DNA from: Levilactobacillus tujiorum
GTDB lineage: Bacteria; Bacillota; Bacilli; Lactobacillales; Lactobacillaceae
Assembly: GCF_012641185.1 (NCBI RefSeq)
Contig: NZ_JAAXLK010000012.1
Coordinates: 1-64,000 of the forward strand
DNA length: 64,000 nt
Direction: 5' to 3'
A program made the translations under genes and the position numbers. The notes under the pieces are model-generated. The model was given only the letters and a program-made list of their open reading frames with translations, made no database searches and was not told the DNA's origin. This document shows positions 9,052 to 18,327 of this stretch, in pieces. Every line of letters starts with the position of its first letter. Position 1 is the first letter of the stretch.

Positions 9052-9523
9052 AAGCGTCTAAAATATCCGCCTGCAGCTTGAACATGACTTTCTCATCCTC
9101 AGGCTTCATGTGATCATAGCCGTTCAAGTGAAGGAACCCGTGGACCACGAGAAAACCTAATTCCCGTTCGTAGGAATGGCCCAAGTATTCCGCCTGTTCT
9201 TCGACCTTATCCATGGATACAAAAATATCGCCAATGTTTTCCGGAATCTCTGCGGCCATTTCGTCATCCATTACCAACGGAAAATCGTCATCAGCGTCCT
9301 CATCATCTTCAATCGCAAAACTGATGACATCGGTTGCCCGGTCAACCCCACGATATTGTTTATTAATTTGATGGATATCTTCATTATTCATCAACGTGAC
9401 GGACATTTCCGTGTTCTCAGCGAGTTTTAAATACTTGCCCGCATACTCCAGAACGTCCTTAATCATATCCACGTGCTTAGCTGGCACACCGTCTTTGGTT
9501 TTGTCGTAAATCTCTAGATCCAT
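9035..9523 (-). CDS. ybeY: endoribonuclease YbeY (rRNA maturation factor)
   Basis: YbeY is a zinc-dependent endoribonuclease needed for 16S rRNA 3' processing and ribosome quality control. The diagnostic H-x3-H-x5-H zinc motif is present as HGFLHLNGYDH near residues 129-139. At 162 residues the length is usual; an acidic insertion (DDEDADDDF) is seen around residue 75. The start codon overlaps the phoH stop and the end overlaps dgkA, showing tight translational coupling. Confidence 0.96.
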   Translation of the reverse strand: MDLEIYDKTKDGVPAKHVDMIKDVLEYAGKYLKLAENTEMSVTLMNNEDIHQINKQYRGVDRATDVISFAIEDDEDADDDFPLVMDDEMAAEIPENIGDIFVSMDKVEEQAEYLGHSYERELGFLVVHGFLHLNGYDHMKPEDEKVMFKLQADILDAYGLKR

Positions 9524-10509
9524 TATTTATTAGCTCCATTTGGTTTAGTATCGTTGGCTTCATAGGCATTAATGATGCTGGCCACGACTGGGTGCCGGAC
9601 CACATCATCGGCATTAAAGGTCACAAAATTAATGTGACTCACGTTTTGCAAGATGTGTTGGGCTTGAATCAGCCCTGATTTGGCATTGTGCGGTAAGTCA
9701 ATTTGCGAAATGTCTCCGTTCACAATCATCTTAGAACCAAAGCCCAGTCGCGTTAGGAACATCTTCATTTGCATATTGGTCGTATTTTGCGCTTCATCCA
9801 AGATAACAAAGGCAGATTCAAGGGTCCGACCACGCATGTAAGCCAGTGGCGCAATCTCAATGACCCCACGATCCATCAAGCGAGTCGTGTGCTCTGCGCC
9901 TAAGATGGCATACAGCGCATCATAGATCGGCCGCAGGTATGGATCAACCTTTTCCTTCAGATCCCCTGGCAGAAAGCCCAGACTTTCGCCGGCTTCCACG
10001 GCAGGACGCGTAATGATCAGTTTTTCCACGTCGCCACGCTTCAACGCTGCCACGGCCATGACCACGGCTAGAAAAGTCTTCCCGGTACCGGCTGGACCGA
10101 TACCAAAGGTAATATCATTGTGTTTGATTGCATCAATATATTGGCGCTGGCCAAAATTCTTGACCCGAATGGCCCGGCCCTTGGCATCCTTGATCAGCGT
10201 TTCATTGTAGAAATCCTTAAAGTACGTTAGGGTTCCCTTCCCGGCCATCTTCATAGCGCTAATCACGTCAGCACTGTTGAGCTTAATGCCCTTAGCCAAC
10301 AAGTCACTCAAGTTTCTTAAGATAGCCAGCGTTTGGTCAACCGCATCCGCGGCACCGGAGACTTTGATTGAATTGCCAAAGGGCTTGATGGTCACCTGCA
10401 AGCCCTCTTCAAGGATGGTGACAAACTGATCTTGGGCCCCCAGTAGTGCGACCTCATCTTCGGGTCGTGCCAAGATATATTCTTTTTCAATCGTTGTGTT
10501 TTCAGTCAA
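9523..10509 (-). CDS. PhoH family ATPase
   Basis: A cytoplasmic P-loop ATPase of the PhoH/PhoL type, 328 residues. The Walker A motif GPAGTGKT is at about 137-144 and the Walker B FVILDEAQN at about 234-242. The N-terminal 110 residues form a KH-like RNA-binding part. The precise role is unsettled, but the gene is almost always next to ybeY and is thought to assist RNA processing. It heads the phoH-ybeY-dgkA-era-recO run. I see no other feature in the 160 bases upstream. Confidence 0.94.
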   Translation of the reverse strand: MTENTTIEKEYILARPEDEVALLGAQDQFVTILEEGLQVTIKPFGNSIKVSGAADAVDQTLAILRNLSDLLAKGIKLNSADVISAMKMAGKGTLTYFKDFYNETLIKDAKGRAIRVKNFGQRQYIDAIKHNDITFGIGPAGTGKTFLAVVMAVAALKRGDVEKLIITRPAVEAGESLGFLPGDLKEKVDPYLRPIYDALYAILGAEHTTRLMDRGVIEIAPLAYMRGRTLESAFVILDEAQNTTNMQMKMFLTRLGFGSKMIVNGDISQIDLPHNAKSGLIQAQHILQNVSHINFVTFNADDVVRHPVVASIINAYEANDTKPNGANK

Positions 10510-10670
10510 ATACGGTGGCTCCTTTATTTTTAATTAGTGTCTGATAGTCAAATTTTAGCATATTGCCGGGGATTGTAAAAGGATTCGACGCGAAAAGCCC
10601 ATAGGAGCTAATGACAAGTGAAATAACAGAGAATTTATAGTCTCAAGCTTTCCAAATTTTCAATACTGCC

Positions 10671-11144
10671 TCAATACTTTGGAATTTCAACTTTACGTTC
10701 CAACACGAGTCGATCACGCAGCCTCAAACCATTTTCAAAGATCTCCTCTGAATAAGCCTGCGTAAAGTAGTCCGGTTCCACCGCCACGATTCGATACCCA
10801 CACTGCTGATAAAGGCGCAATTGAATCAGGCTGGTCGACCCAGTTGCCACGCGCAGCGTCCGATAACCGTGTTCCATCGCCCATTGTCGAGCAAACTCTA
10901 ACAGCACCTTAGCAAACCCCTGGCGCTGGCGACTGGCCGTTACCGCCAAATTCGCAATTTCCAACGTTTGCTGAGCTCGCGGGAGAAGGACCAAGACGCC
11001 TACCAGCCCTTGTTCATCCTGTGCGGCAAACGCCGTCGACAATGGCAAGTAATGATCAATTAGTCGCTGACTGGGATCGGCCGTTAGCAACAAGGCATTC
11101 TGCTCGGGCGTTGGTTGACTTATTTTTTGATAGACAAGCGTCAT
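10671..11144 (-). CDS. GNAT family N-acetyltransferase
   Basis: A GCN5-type acetyltransferase of 157 residues. The acetyl-CoA loop appears as TASRQRQGFAKVLLEFA (about residues 69-85), and a second conserved strand includes RLYQQCGYRIV (about 112-122). It transfers an acetyl group to an unknown amine. The ATG at 11144 is chosen because GGAGGG sits eight bases upstream; the ATG at 11159 lacks a site. It is inserted between phoH and yqeY, which are usually neighbours, and ends without an obvious terminator. Confidence 0.85.
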   Translation of the reverse strand: MTLVYQKISQPTPEQNALLLTADPSQRLIDHYLPLSTAFAAQDEQGLVGVLVLLPRAQQTLEIANLAVTASRQRQGFAKVLLEFARQWAMEHGYRTLRVATGSTSLIQLRLYQQCGYRIVAVEPDYFTQAYSEEIFENGLRLRDRLVLERKVEIPKY

Positions 11145-11224
11145 TCCAATTCCCTCCATTCGTTAAAAAATTGGTGCGTATCAACTGCCCACTAGTATCC
11201 GTTTCAACTAGTCACACTCAGCGA

Positions 11225-11262
11225 TGAAAAAGAGTCTGAGACTTCTATCTCAGACTCTTCCT
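11225..11262 (-). terminator. yqeY terminator
   Basis: GAGTCTGAGA...TCTCAGACTC forms a long perfect stem directly after the yqeY stop, with a T-run on the minus strand. Confidence 0.85.
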
Positions 11263-11266
11263 TAGA

Positions 11267-11713
11267 TTACTTATTTAATTGGGCCTTAACGGTCTTGTTG
11301 ACGATGGCACCATCGGCCTTGCCCTTAACTTGAGGCATGACAACGCCCATGACCTTACCAAAGTCACCCATACCACTAGCAGACACCTTAGCGATGCTGT
11401 CAGCGACGATCTTGGCAATTTCATCTTCGCTCATTTGCTTAGGCGCATACTTTTCAACGATAGCGATCTCAGCTTTTACGCCTTCGACCAAGTCGTCCCG
11501 GTTACCCTTAGCAAATTCTTCCATGGATTCTTTCCGCTGCTTTAATTCGCGGGAAACTACCGTTAATTCTTCATCCGGCGTTAAATCATGGCCTTGCTTG
11601 ACCTTTTCATTCGTCAATGAAGCCTTCATCATCCGAATCACATTCAAGGATAATTTGTCGTGCGCCTTCATAGCCGTCTTTAAATCAGTGTTGAGTTGGG
11701 TTTCTAAACTCAT
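11267..11713 (-). CDS. yqeY: GatB/YqeY domain-containing protein
   Basis: A 148-residue YqeY protein, helical and related to the tRNA-binding C-terminal domain of the amidotransferase subunit GatB. The family signature ETQLNTDLKTAMKAHDKLSLNVIRMMKAS fills the N-terminus, seen here around residues 4-32, and a glycine-rich DFGKVMGVVMPQVKGKADG lies near the end. Its function is not established, though a tRNA or translation link is likely. It usually follows rpsU directly; here 3.1 kb of other genes lie between. AGGAGAAAG precedes the ATG. Confidence 0.93.
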   Translation of the reverse strand: MSLETQLNTDLKTAMKAHDKLSLNVIRMMKASLTNEKVKQGHDLTPDEELTVVSRELKQRKESMEEFAKGNRDDLVEGVKAEIAIVEKYAPKQMSEDEIAKIVADSIAKVSASGMGDFGKVMGVVMPQVKGKADGAIVNKTVKAQLNK

Positions 11714-11755
11714 TCTTTCTCCTCCTAAAAATCATAATTACTTATTAGTTTACAC

Positions 11756-12121
11756 CTATTTAGGGAGAACGTCAGTCGAAGTTGCTTTAACTTGTCCTAA
11801 ATTGTACCGTTGTCCCCACTGTTCCATGGCCGAAATGACTGGCCACAGGGAGCGGCCGAATGCCGTCAGTCGGTATTCAGTCTTCGGCGGAACCTGTGCG
11901 TAAATTTTCTTTTCCAACAGGCCATCTGCCACCAACTCTCGCAACTGGCGGGCCAACATTCTGGCAGAGATAGTGGGCATCCAACGCTCAAAGTCACTGT
12001 AACGGCCCACCTGTTCCTGAAATAATCGGTACAAAATCACACTCTTCCACTTGCCTGCTACGAATTGTAACGTACTTTCTACTGGGCACCCCGCGGCACA
12101 ATCGTAAGCCTGTCGTTCCAT
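11756..12121 (-). CDS. HxlR-family transcriptional regulator
   Basis: A winged-helix regulator of the HxlR (MarR-like) family, 121 residues from the preferred ATG at 12121. The signature CPVESTLQFVAGKWKSVILY begins at about residue 12, with a second cysteine four residues earlier. Several family members sense electrophiles or oxidants through such an N-terminal cysteine. It is divergent from a quinone-oxidoreductase-like gene at 12338, the usual target arrangement. A further in-frame ATG at 12128-12130 lies directly on the ribosome binding site and is less likely. Confidence 0.86.
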   Translation of the reverse strand: MERQAYDCAAGCPVESTLQFVAGKWKSVILYRLFQEQVGRYSDFERWMPTISARMLARQLRELVADGLLEKKIYAQVPPKTEYRLTAFGRSLWPVISAMEQWGQRYNLGQVKATSTDVLPK

Positions 12122-12337
12122 TGTCTCCATCCCCCTTACATCAACGGTCTCAGTCTACGCTGACCCGCACCAAAAATCGACTATCTTGATTTCTGATTTC
12201 TATTTGCATCCACCAACTGCCACAATTTCTCAGCTCGCTCACAAAAGTGTTAGTAACTCCCTAAAAGTTCAGGATTGTTTTTCTCGTGACGATAGATTAG
12301 GCTATCAGTAACCTCAGCATTTCAGAAGGGAAGTTTT

Positions 12338-13372
12338 ATGATGTCAGATATGCGGGCTATTGGGTTCACCCAGCACTTACCCATTGAAAATGAAAAGAGT
12401 TTCTTTGAATTTTTGGAACCTAAACCGACACCCACCGGTCACGACATTCTAGTCAAGGTTCAGGCAACCTCCGTTAATCCAGTTGATACTGGCGTTCGTC
12501 GCCAAACTTCAGGCACATTGCCTTCACCCAAAGTCATTGGCTGGGACGCTTATGGCACCGTGACGGCCGTCGGCGATGCGGTAACCCTCTTCCAACCAGG
12601 TGATCGTGTCTTTTACGCCGGCTCTTTCAAGCGCCCCGGAACGGACAGCGAGTACCACCTCGTGGACGAACGCATCATGGGGCACGCGCCGACTCAGCTT
12701 AGTCCGGCCGAAATTGCTGCCATGCCGCTCACCTCGCTGACTGCGTGGGAAGCCCTCTTTGAACAACTAGCGATTGCCAGCAATGACCCTGCCAACAACT
12801 CAGGCAAAACGATCCTCATTATCAATGGCGCCGGTGGTGTAGGCTCAGTCGCTACCCAGCTGGCACATCTGGCTGGTTTAACCGTCATTGCCACCGCCTC
12901 TCGACCGGAGACCATCGCCTGGACTAAGGCGCACGGCGCAGATATGGTCGCTAACCACCGGAAGAACTTGATTGATGAAGTCCACGCACTGGGCTATGCA
13001 ACAGTTGATTACATTTTAGAATTGAGCAACCTCAATCAACATTGGCAGGAAATTGTCGCACTCATCAAACCCAGCGGCCACATCGCGTCGATTACCGGCA
13101 GCGATCAACCACTAGACTTACGCGCCCTCAAGCAGAAACGGGCTACCTTCGCCTGGGAGTGGATGTACACTAAATCATTCTACGAAACGGCTGACATGAT
13201 CAGTCAACATATTATTCTGGAACAAATTCGACAACTGTTAGACAATGGTCAACTTCAATCTACACTGACTCAGACGTTTACGCCCATTAACGCCGCCAAC
13301 CTTCGCGCGGCCCACGCCTTGGTCGAATCCAATCGCATGATTGGCAAGGTCGTCTTAACCAACGAAGATTAA
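12338..13372 (+). CDS. zinc-type alcohol dehydrogenase-like / quinone oxidoreductase
   Basis: A 344-residue medium-chain dehydrogenase/reductase. The N-terminal GroES-like domain (MRAIGFTQHLP...VKVQATSVNPVDTGVR) lacks zinc ligands, and the NAD(P)-binding motif GAGGVGSVATQLA lies near residue 164. The family reduces quinones or reactive aldehydes with NADPH. It stands opposite an HxlR regulator, suggesting induction by electrophilic stress. GAAGGGAAG precedes the start; two ATGs at 12338 and 12341 are possible. A long hairpin ends the transcript. Confidence 0.86.
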   Translation: MMSDMRAIGFTQHLPIENEKSFFEFLEPKPTPTGHDILVKVQATSVNPVDTGVRRQTSGTLPSPKVIGWDAYGTVTAVGDAVTLFQPGDRVFYAGSFKRPGTDSEYHLVDERIMGHAPTQLSPAEIAAMPLTSLTAWEALFEQLAIASNDPANNSGKTILIINGAGGVGSVATQLAHLAGLTVIATASRPETIAWTKAHGADMVANHRKNLIDEVHALGYATVDYILELSNLNQHWQEIVALIKPSGHIASITGSDQPLDLRALKQKRATFAWEWMYTKSFYETADMISQHIILEQIRQLLDNGQLQSTLTQTFTPINAANLRAAHALVESNRMIGKVVLTNED

Positions 13373-13386
13373 CTACTAACTAACGC

Positions 13387-13446
13387 AATAGCCGCTCCCA
13401 ACAATCTGCTTGCACTAGCAATAGGATCGTTGGAAACGGCTATTTT
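13387..13446 (+). terminator. terminator of the oxidoreductase gene
   Basis: AATAGCCG...CCAAC pairs with GTTGG...CGGCTATT around a 25-nt loop and is followed by TTATTT. It probably serves both convergent genes. Confidence 0.75.
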
Positions 13447-13510
13447 ATTTCGCCAAACTGGTAAAAAACATACAAATATCTACTTGGTTTAAAAAGCAAC
13501 TATCAAGTAT

Positions 13511-14605
13511 TTAGTCAAAGACAATAATCGGCTTGATCACTTTACCACTTGCGGAATCGGCAAAAGCTTGATTGATGTCTTCAAACTTATAGAATCTAGT
13601 GAGCTTATCGAATGGGAACAACCCCTTTTGATAATACTTAACGATTTTAGGAATGAAGATTTGTGGAATTGCATCGCCTTCGATAACACCGGCAATGGTC
13701 TTACTTTCGGCCATAATATCGTCATTTACGTTAAATGTGACGTCACCAGCAATTCCGACCACTGCATCAATACCTCGTGGCTTAATAGCGTTGACTGACT
13801 GCTTAATACATTGTGCCGCGCCTGTCGTTTCCAACGCGAAGTCCGCTCCATTACCAGTAATACGTTTAATTTCAGCAACGACATCAACACCCGGTTTACT
13901 TTCAATTACATCAGTTGCGCCTAATTCACGAGCCATATCCAATCGGTATGGATTAGGCCGGTTCACAACAATGATGTGTTCCATATTCATTAACCTAGCC
14001 GCCATAACACCAGATAAGCCGACCGCTCCAGCACCAAAAATAACAATTGAATCGCCAAACTTAGGCTTGAAATACTGTAAGACAGTCCCCGCACCAGTTT
14101 GAACACCACAGCCTAGAGGTCCGAGCAGCTTAAGGTCAGCGCCCTCGTCAACTTTAACAACACCACGCTCAGAAACCACTGAATAAGTGCTGAATGAAGA
14201 TTGACCGAAGAAGTTTGATACTTCCTCGCCATCTTGCGTGATAGCGGCGGAACCATCTTTTCGACGCCCACCAAAATTAATTTGATTCAACTTATCACAT
14301 TCTGCTGGATGCCCAGACAGGCAGCTTTCGCATACACCACATGAGTTAAACGACAAAACCACATGGTCTCCAGGCTCAACGGTTGATACGGACGATCCCA
14401 CTTCTTGTACAATCCCAGAACCTTCGTGTCCAAGTACCACCGGATATCCTGCCATACCTGCATCGCGACCAACGGCATCAGTGTGGCAAACACCACTAGC
14501 TACCATCTTTACAAGAACCTCATCACTTTCTAAATCCGCTAGTTGTGCTTTTTCAATTGTCAATGGTTCACCTGATTTACGTGCCATTGCTACCGTAATA
14601 TCCAT
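13511..14605 (-). CDS. zinc-dependent NAD(P) alcohol dehydrogenase, class III-like
   Basis: A 364-residue zinc alcohol dehydrogenase. The catalytic zinc ligands are in GVCHTD (about residue 38) and GHEG (about 60); the structural zinc loop CGVCESCLSGHPAEC lies at about 90-105; the Rossmann motif GAGAVGLSG is near 192. Such enzymes oxidise aryl or aliphatic alcohols or reduce the aldehydes. The ATG at 14605 is chosen because GGAGGGACATTTA precedes it; an upstream ATG (14641) has no site. Its codons look more AT-rich than the neighbouring genes, and it sits inside the broken rpsU-yqeY locus, so it may be acquired. Confidence 0.88.
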   Translation of the reverse strand: MDITVAMARKSGEPLTIEKAQLADLESDEVLVKMVASGVCHTDAVGRDAGMAGYPVVLGHEGSGIVQEVGSSVSTVEPGDHVVLSFNSCGVCESCLSGHPAECDKLNQINFGGRRKDGSAAITQDGEEVSNFFGQSSFSTYSVVSERGVVKVDEGADLKLLGPLGCGVQTGAGTVLQYFKPKFGDSIVIFGAGAVGLSGVMAARLMNMEHIIVVNRPNPYRLDMARELGATDVIESKPGVDVVAEIKRITGNGADFALETTGAAQCIKQSVNAIKPRGIDAVVGIAGDVTFNVNDDIMAESKTIAGVIEGDAIPQIFIPKIVKYYQKGLFPFDKLTRFYKFEDINQAFADSASGKVIKPIIVFD

Positions 14606-14649
14606 TAAATGTCCCTCCATAGTTTGATCATTATGTAACAAATAGACTC

Positions 14650-14664
14650 ATTCTATACTAGAAT
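14650..14664 (-). promoter_or_regulatory. palindrome at the alcohol dehydrogenase promoter
   Basis: ATTCTATACTAGAAT is a 15-base inverted repeat (6-bp arms) about 45 bases before the preferred start and overlaps a TATAGA-like -10. It is a candidate regulator site; no linked regulator is on this strand. Confidence 0.4.
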
Positions 14665-14801
14665 CTACAAATTTCAAAGACAATCAATAGAAATTCAAAC
14701 AATATTCACAAATAGCTGACCGATAAAAGTACCCTCTTTACCTTCCTGTCGCCAAATTGAATACCAATAGTACGATTACTTATTTTCTAAATTTGCCATA
14801 C

Positions 14802-14835
14802 AAAAAACCGCCAACCATAAGGTCAGCGGTTTTTT
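14802..14835 (-). terminator. rpsU terminator
   Basis: AAAAAACCGC pairs with GCGGTTTTTT across a 14-nt loop, 20 bases after the rpsU stop, so rpsU is transcribed on its own here. Confidence 0.85.
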
Positions 14836-14855
14836 AGTTAAATTGCAAAAAGAGC

Positions 14856-15044
14856 TTAGAAACGCTTCTTCTTAGCTTTACGCTTACGCGCAGCTTCTGA
14901 TTTTAACTTTTTCTTCACACTTGGTTTTTCGTAAAATTCACGCTTACGGTATTCTTGTAAAGTACCGCTACGGGAAACCGTACGTTTGAAGCGCCGAAGA
15001 GCGTCGTCAAAAGACTCGTTTTTGCGAACGACTGTCTTTGCCAT
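14856..15044 (-). CDS. rpsU: 30S ribosomal protein S21
   Basis: A short, strongly basic ribosomal protein (62 residues) of the S21 family that binds the platform of the 30S subunit and helps initiation. The sequence [20 protein letters not shown] and the lysine-rich end [10 protein letters not shown] are typical. The start at 15044 follows GGAGGGAGGG; an extension of eight codons upstream runs through that ribosome binding site and is rejected. It normally precedes yqeY, from which it is now separated by two foreign-looking transcription units. Confidence 0.96.
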   Translation of the reverse strand: MAKTVVRKNESFDDALRRFKRTVSRSGTLQEYRKREFYEKPSVKKKLKSEAARKRKAKKKRF

Positions 15045-15238
15045 ATAAAATTCCCTCCCTCCGAGCACAAGTAATAACGCCGGTTAGCTTTTTACCACCG
15101 GCGTAACGGTTCTTAACTATTATACATAATCATCTAAACCGCGTCAATAACGCAAGTAAATAAAATTTGAACCGTTTTATCGTCGGGGGTAAACTAGGAG
15201 TAATCATTAAGAAAAATACGTCCGAGGAGTTGTCCGCT

Positions 15239-16066
15239 ATGCCGCAAATTACCATCTTTATTATTTCCGATTCTTCCGGAGAAACGGCGCTAACCGTGGC
15301 TCAAACGGCTGTGTCACAATTTCCCACCGTGCAAGCTAGCTATCAACGGTTCCCGTTTATTCAAACCGATTCCATTCTCGATGGCATTCTCAATTTGGCC
15401 AAAAAGCAACGAGCGATGATCTTCCACACCCTGGTGAACGCCAAACTCAGTCAAAAAGTCCGGGAGTTTGCCACGGCCAATCAACTTCAGCAGTTCGATT
15501 GTATTCAACCGGCTATGCGCGTCATGCAAGATGCCACTGGCCTCACGCCAGAGGGAGTGCCTGGCCTCGTGCACAACTTGAATGATACCTATTTCGATCG
15601 GATTGCCGCCATGGAGTTCGCCGTCACCTATGATGATGGTAAGGACCCCACTGGTCTTCTCAAGGCTGACATCGTCATTCTAGGGGTCTCACGGACCTCA
15701 AAAACACCGCTGTCGCTCTTCTTGGCCAATCGTAACCTACGCGTAGCCAACCTGCCGCTAGGGCCGACGACGCAGCTACCAGACGAGTTATGGCAAGTTG
15801 ATCCTAAACGCATCTTTGGTCTCACCAACAAGCCTGAAGCGTTGCGCAAAATCCGCCAAGAGCGAATGATTTCCTATGGCCTACCTGCTGACAGCGCCTA
15901 TTCTGACACCAAAAAGATCAGCGAGGAACTCGACTACGCCCAGAAAATCTACAAGAAGATTGGCTGCCTCGTCATCGACGTTTCCAACAAGTCCATCGAA
16001 GAAACGGCCACCTTAATCATGGAAAGTGTGGATTACGACTTGATTCCCCACACGCTAACGGATTAA
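15239..16066 (+). CDS. pyruvate, phosphate dikinase regulatory protein (kinase/pyrophosphorylase)
   Basis: A DUF299/PPSR protein of 275 residues that switches PPDK or PEP synthase on and off by ADP-dependent phosphorylation and Pi-dependent dephosphorylation of a threonine. The N-terminus ITIFIISDSSGETALTVAQT and the P-loop-like GVSRTSKTPLS near residue 148 are diagnostic. The ATG at 15239 follows GAGGAG with nine bases between; the longer frame from 15167 has no site. A PPDK gene is not in the window. Transcription ends at 16094-16140. Confidence 0.92.
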   Translation: MPQITIFIISDSSGETALTVAQTAVSQFPTVQASYQRFPFIQTDSILDGILNLAKKQRAMIFHTLVNAKLSQKVREFATANQLQQFDCIQPAMRVMQDATGLTPEGVPGLVHNLNDTYFDRIAAMEFAVTYDDGKDPTGLLKADIVILGVSRTSKTPLSLFLANRNLRVANLPLGPTTQLPDELWQVDPKRIFGLTNKPEALRKIRQERMISYGLPADSAYSDTKKISEELDYAQKIYKKIGCLVIDVSNKSIEETATLIMESVDYDLIPHTLTD

Positions 16067-16093
16067 ATACCACCGTTTTTCATTGACCGACTT

Positions 16094-16140
16094 AAAAATC
16101 CCAATTTCTGGTGAATAACTCACTAGAAATTGGGATTTTT
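16094..16140. terminator. bidirectional terminator between PPSR gene and nfo
   Basis: AAAAATCCCAATTTCT pairs with AGAAATTGGGATTTTT around a GTGA/TCAC-capped loop. It serves two convergent genes. Confidence 0.88.
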
Positions 16141-16155
16141 GATTACCTACTACCA

Positions 16156-17088
16156 CTATCGTTTCAGGTAGGCATCGACTGGATTACCCGCTAAAACATC
16201 AGCCTCTAAGTCTGGATTGAACTGTTGTGCCTTTAACATGACGACTTCATAGCCATGCGGATTGACGCCATGCTTACGATCGGGACCAATCACGGGGGTC
16301 TCCATGATCTTCGGCACGGCCGTCAATTGAGGATGATGGGCCACGCCATTCAACACGTCAAAGCCCAACGTCCCCAGGCCAATATTGGTGTGGCGATCTT
16401 TGTGGCTCCCCTGAGGATTCTTAGAATCATTCAAGTGAATAACCTTAAGCTTATCCACCCCGATGACGTGATCAAACTCATTGAGTACCCCGTCAAAATC
16501 CGTCGCGATGGCATAACCGGCATCGCTGGTATGGCAAGTATCAAAACAGACCGACAGCCGATCGTTTGCTGCCGTCGCGTCCATAATCGCTGCGAGTTCT
16601 TCAAAAGTTCGACCAACTTCGGTGCCCTTCCCCGCCATCGTCTCTAGCGCAATCTGGACCGGTTCATCAGCCGCCGCCAAGATTTCATCCAGTCCTTTGG
16701 CAATCTGGGCAATGGCGGCATCTGCACCGGCACCCACGTGCGCGCCGGGATGCAAAACAATCTGAGTTGCCCCAAGCGCCGCCGCTCGTTTAACCTCATT
16801 AGTCAAGAATTCCACCGCAAAGGCGTAATTCTGCGGCTTAGTGGTATTCCCTAAATTAACCACGTATGGCGCATGAATGACCACGGCTCGTTGATCGTGA
16901 TCCGCCATGAATTGCCGGCCGGCTGGAATATTCAATTCGTCGATCGGCTTGCGGCGCGTGTTCTGCGGTGCGCCGGTATAGATCATGAAGACATTCTCAC
17001 CGTACTGTGCGGCCTCTCTCGCTGACCCCAGCAGCATATCCTTTCCCTTCATACTGACATGCGATCCGATTAAAAACTCAGCCATCAT
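16156..17088 (-). CDS. nfo: endonuclease IV (AP endonuclease)
   Basis: Endonuclease IV cleaves DNA 5' of abasic sites in base excision repair. The product has about 310 residues. Three-zinc site motifs are visible: VLHPGAHVG (about 105-113), ALETMAGKG (about 143-151), [13 protein letters not shown] (about 178-190) and [11 protein letters not shown] (about 227-237). The length is slightly above the usual 280-300. The start overlaps the stop of the upstream teichoic acid gene (TGATG), so it is co-transcribed with the wall genes. Confidence 0.94.
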   Translation of the reverse strand: MMAEFLIGSHVSMKGKDMLLGSAREAAQYGENVFMIYTGAPQNTRRKPIDELNIPAGRQFMADHDQRAVVIHAPYVVNLGNTTKPQNYAFAVEFLTNEVKRAAALGATQIVLHPGAHVGAGADAAIAQIAKGLDEILAAADEPVQIALETMAGKGTEVGRTFEELAAIMDATAANDRLSVCFDTCHTSDAGYAIATDFDGVLNEFDHVIGVDKLKVIHLNDSKNPQGSHKDRHTNIGLGTLGFDVLNGVAHHPQLTAVPKIMETPVIGPDRKHGVNPHGYEVVMLKAQQFNPDLEADVLAGNPVDAYLKR

Positions 17089-18308
17089 CACTCATCCTTT
17101 CCACTGATTATAAGCTTAGCCACTTTTTGACTAGCCGTTCCGTCTTCCCAAGCACAGAATTTCTGATAGAACGCAGCCTGTTGCTTCTGATAAGCTGGAA
17201 AACTGCCCTGGCGTTGCCATTCGTCCAGCTGCTGATAAAAGGCCATCGCCGTGGTGACCAGGGGCCCCGGAATTTCTTTTTGATAATCGAAATAGAAGCC
17301 GCGCAGTTGGTCGCGGTAGTGGGCCAGATCATAGGCAAAGAACAACTGAGGGCGTTTCAAATTCGCAAAATCAAACATCACGGAGGAATAATCCGTGATC
17401 AACAAATCCGTAATAAGATACAGCGCCGCAATGTCAGTATCAGCGAGCACCGTGACACGGTCTTCATAACCGCGGATATCCACGGCATCCTTGACCAAGT
17501 AGTGCGGCCGGATAATCAAATGCGTCCCCGCCGGAACGTGCTGGAAGAACTCACCCAAGTCAAAGGGCAAGTCGAACCGATACACACCAGGTCGTACCGC
17601 CATATCATCCCGCCAAGTCGGCGCATAGGTTACAACGGGGCCCGTCACCTTCCCCAAGAACTTCTGGCGGAGCGCAGCCACCTGGTCCGGTTGGTTATCC
17701 GTGTAGAGCACGTCATTCCTGGGATAGCCGATCGTTAAGAAATGGCCTCGGTAGCCAAACGCCCGCTTGAAAATGTCGCGAGAATATTGATTCGGCGCGA
17801 TTAGGTAGTCCCAACGCGCCGACGCTGTTACAAACTGCTGGTGATAATCCGCCGTGCTGGTCCCGGGAATCGCGACGTGTTGGATATCCGCTCCCAATTT
17901 TTTCAAGGGCGTCCCGTGCCACGTCTGAATAGTCCGCGTCCGTCGATTGGCACGCCACCAGTTTGGCAATCGCGAATTCAACACCCAATACTGCGCGCGG
18001 GCCATTAACCACACCCACTTCGGCGTAAATCGCTTAATTAATCGGATCTCCGGATATTGGCTTTTCAAGGTCGCGTATTCTCGTGGCTTAACACTGAAGT
18101 AAGCCGTCTCACGATAACGTGGATCAGCTGCCACCAACGCTCGGTAAATCGCTGCCGGGTTATCATTAACATCCTTGCCATTAAAACTTTCAAACATCAC
18201 TAGTCGCTTCTTAATAGGTAAACAAATAAGCCCATCGTTCAATACGATGAGCCCATAGCGAGCAACTAGCTTCAATGACTGCGTGATTTTTCGTAAACCG
18301 TTCGCCAT
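17088..18308 (-). CDS. CDP-glycerol glycerophosphotransferase family protein
   Basis: A 406-residue TagF/TagB-like enzyme that would transfer glycerol-3-phosphate from CDP-glycerol to a teichoic acid primer at the inner membrane face. The family motifs [11 protein letters not shown] (about residue 128) and [16 protein letters not shown] (about 297) are both present, and a hydrophobic/amphipathic N-terminal part may attach it to the membrane. It lies downstream of an export permease gene and a second such transferase. Whether it is the primase or polymerase cannot be told from sequence. AAGGAGCAACTTCAG precedes the ATG. Confidence 0.9.
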   Translation of the reverse strand: MANGLRKITQSLKLVARYGLIVLNDGLICLPIKKRLVMFESFNGKDVNDNPAAIYRALVAADPRYRETAYFSVKPREYATLKSQYPEIRLIKRFTPKWVWLMARAQYWVLNSRLPNWWRANRRTRTIQTWHGTPLKKLGADIQHVAIPGTSTADYHQQFVTASARWDYLIAPNQYSRDIFKRAFGYRGHFLTIGYPRNDVLYTDNQPDQVAALRQKFLGKVTGPVVTYAPTWRDDMAVRPGVYRFDLPFDLGEFFQHVPAGTHLIIRPHYLVKDAVDIRGYEDRVTVLADTDIAALYLITDLLITDYSSVMFDFANLKRPQLFFAYDLAHYRDQLRGFYFDYQKEIPGPLVTTAMAFYQQLDEWQRQGSFPAYQKQQAAFYQKFCAWEDGTASQKVAKLIISGKDE

Positions 18309-18327
18309 CTGAAGTTGCTCCTTTCAA

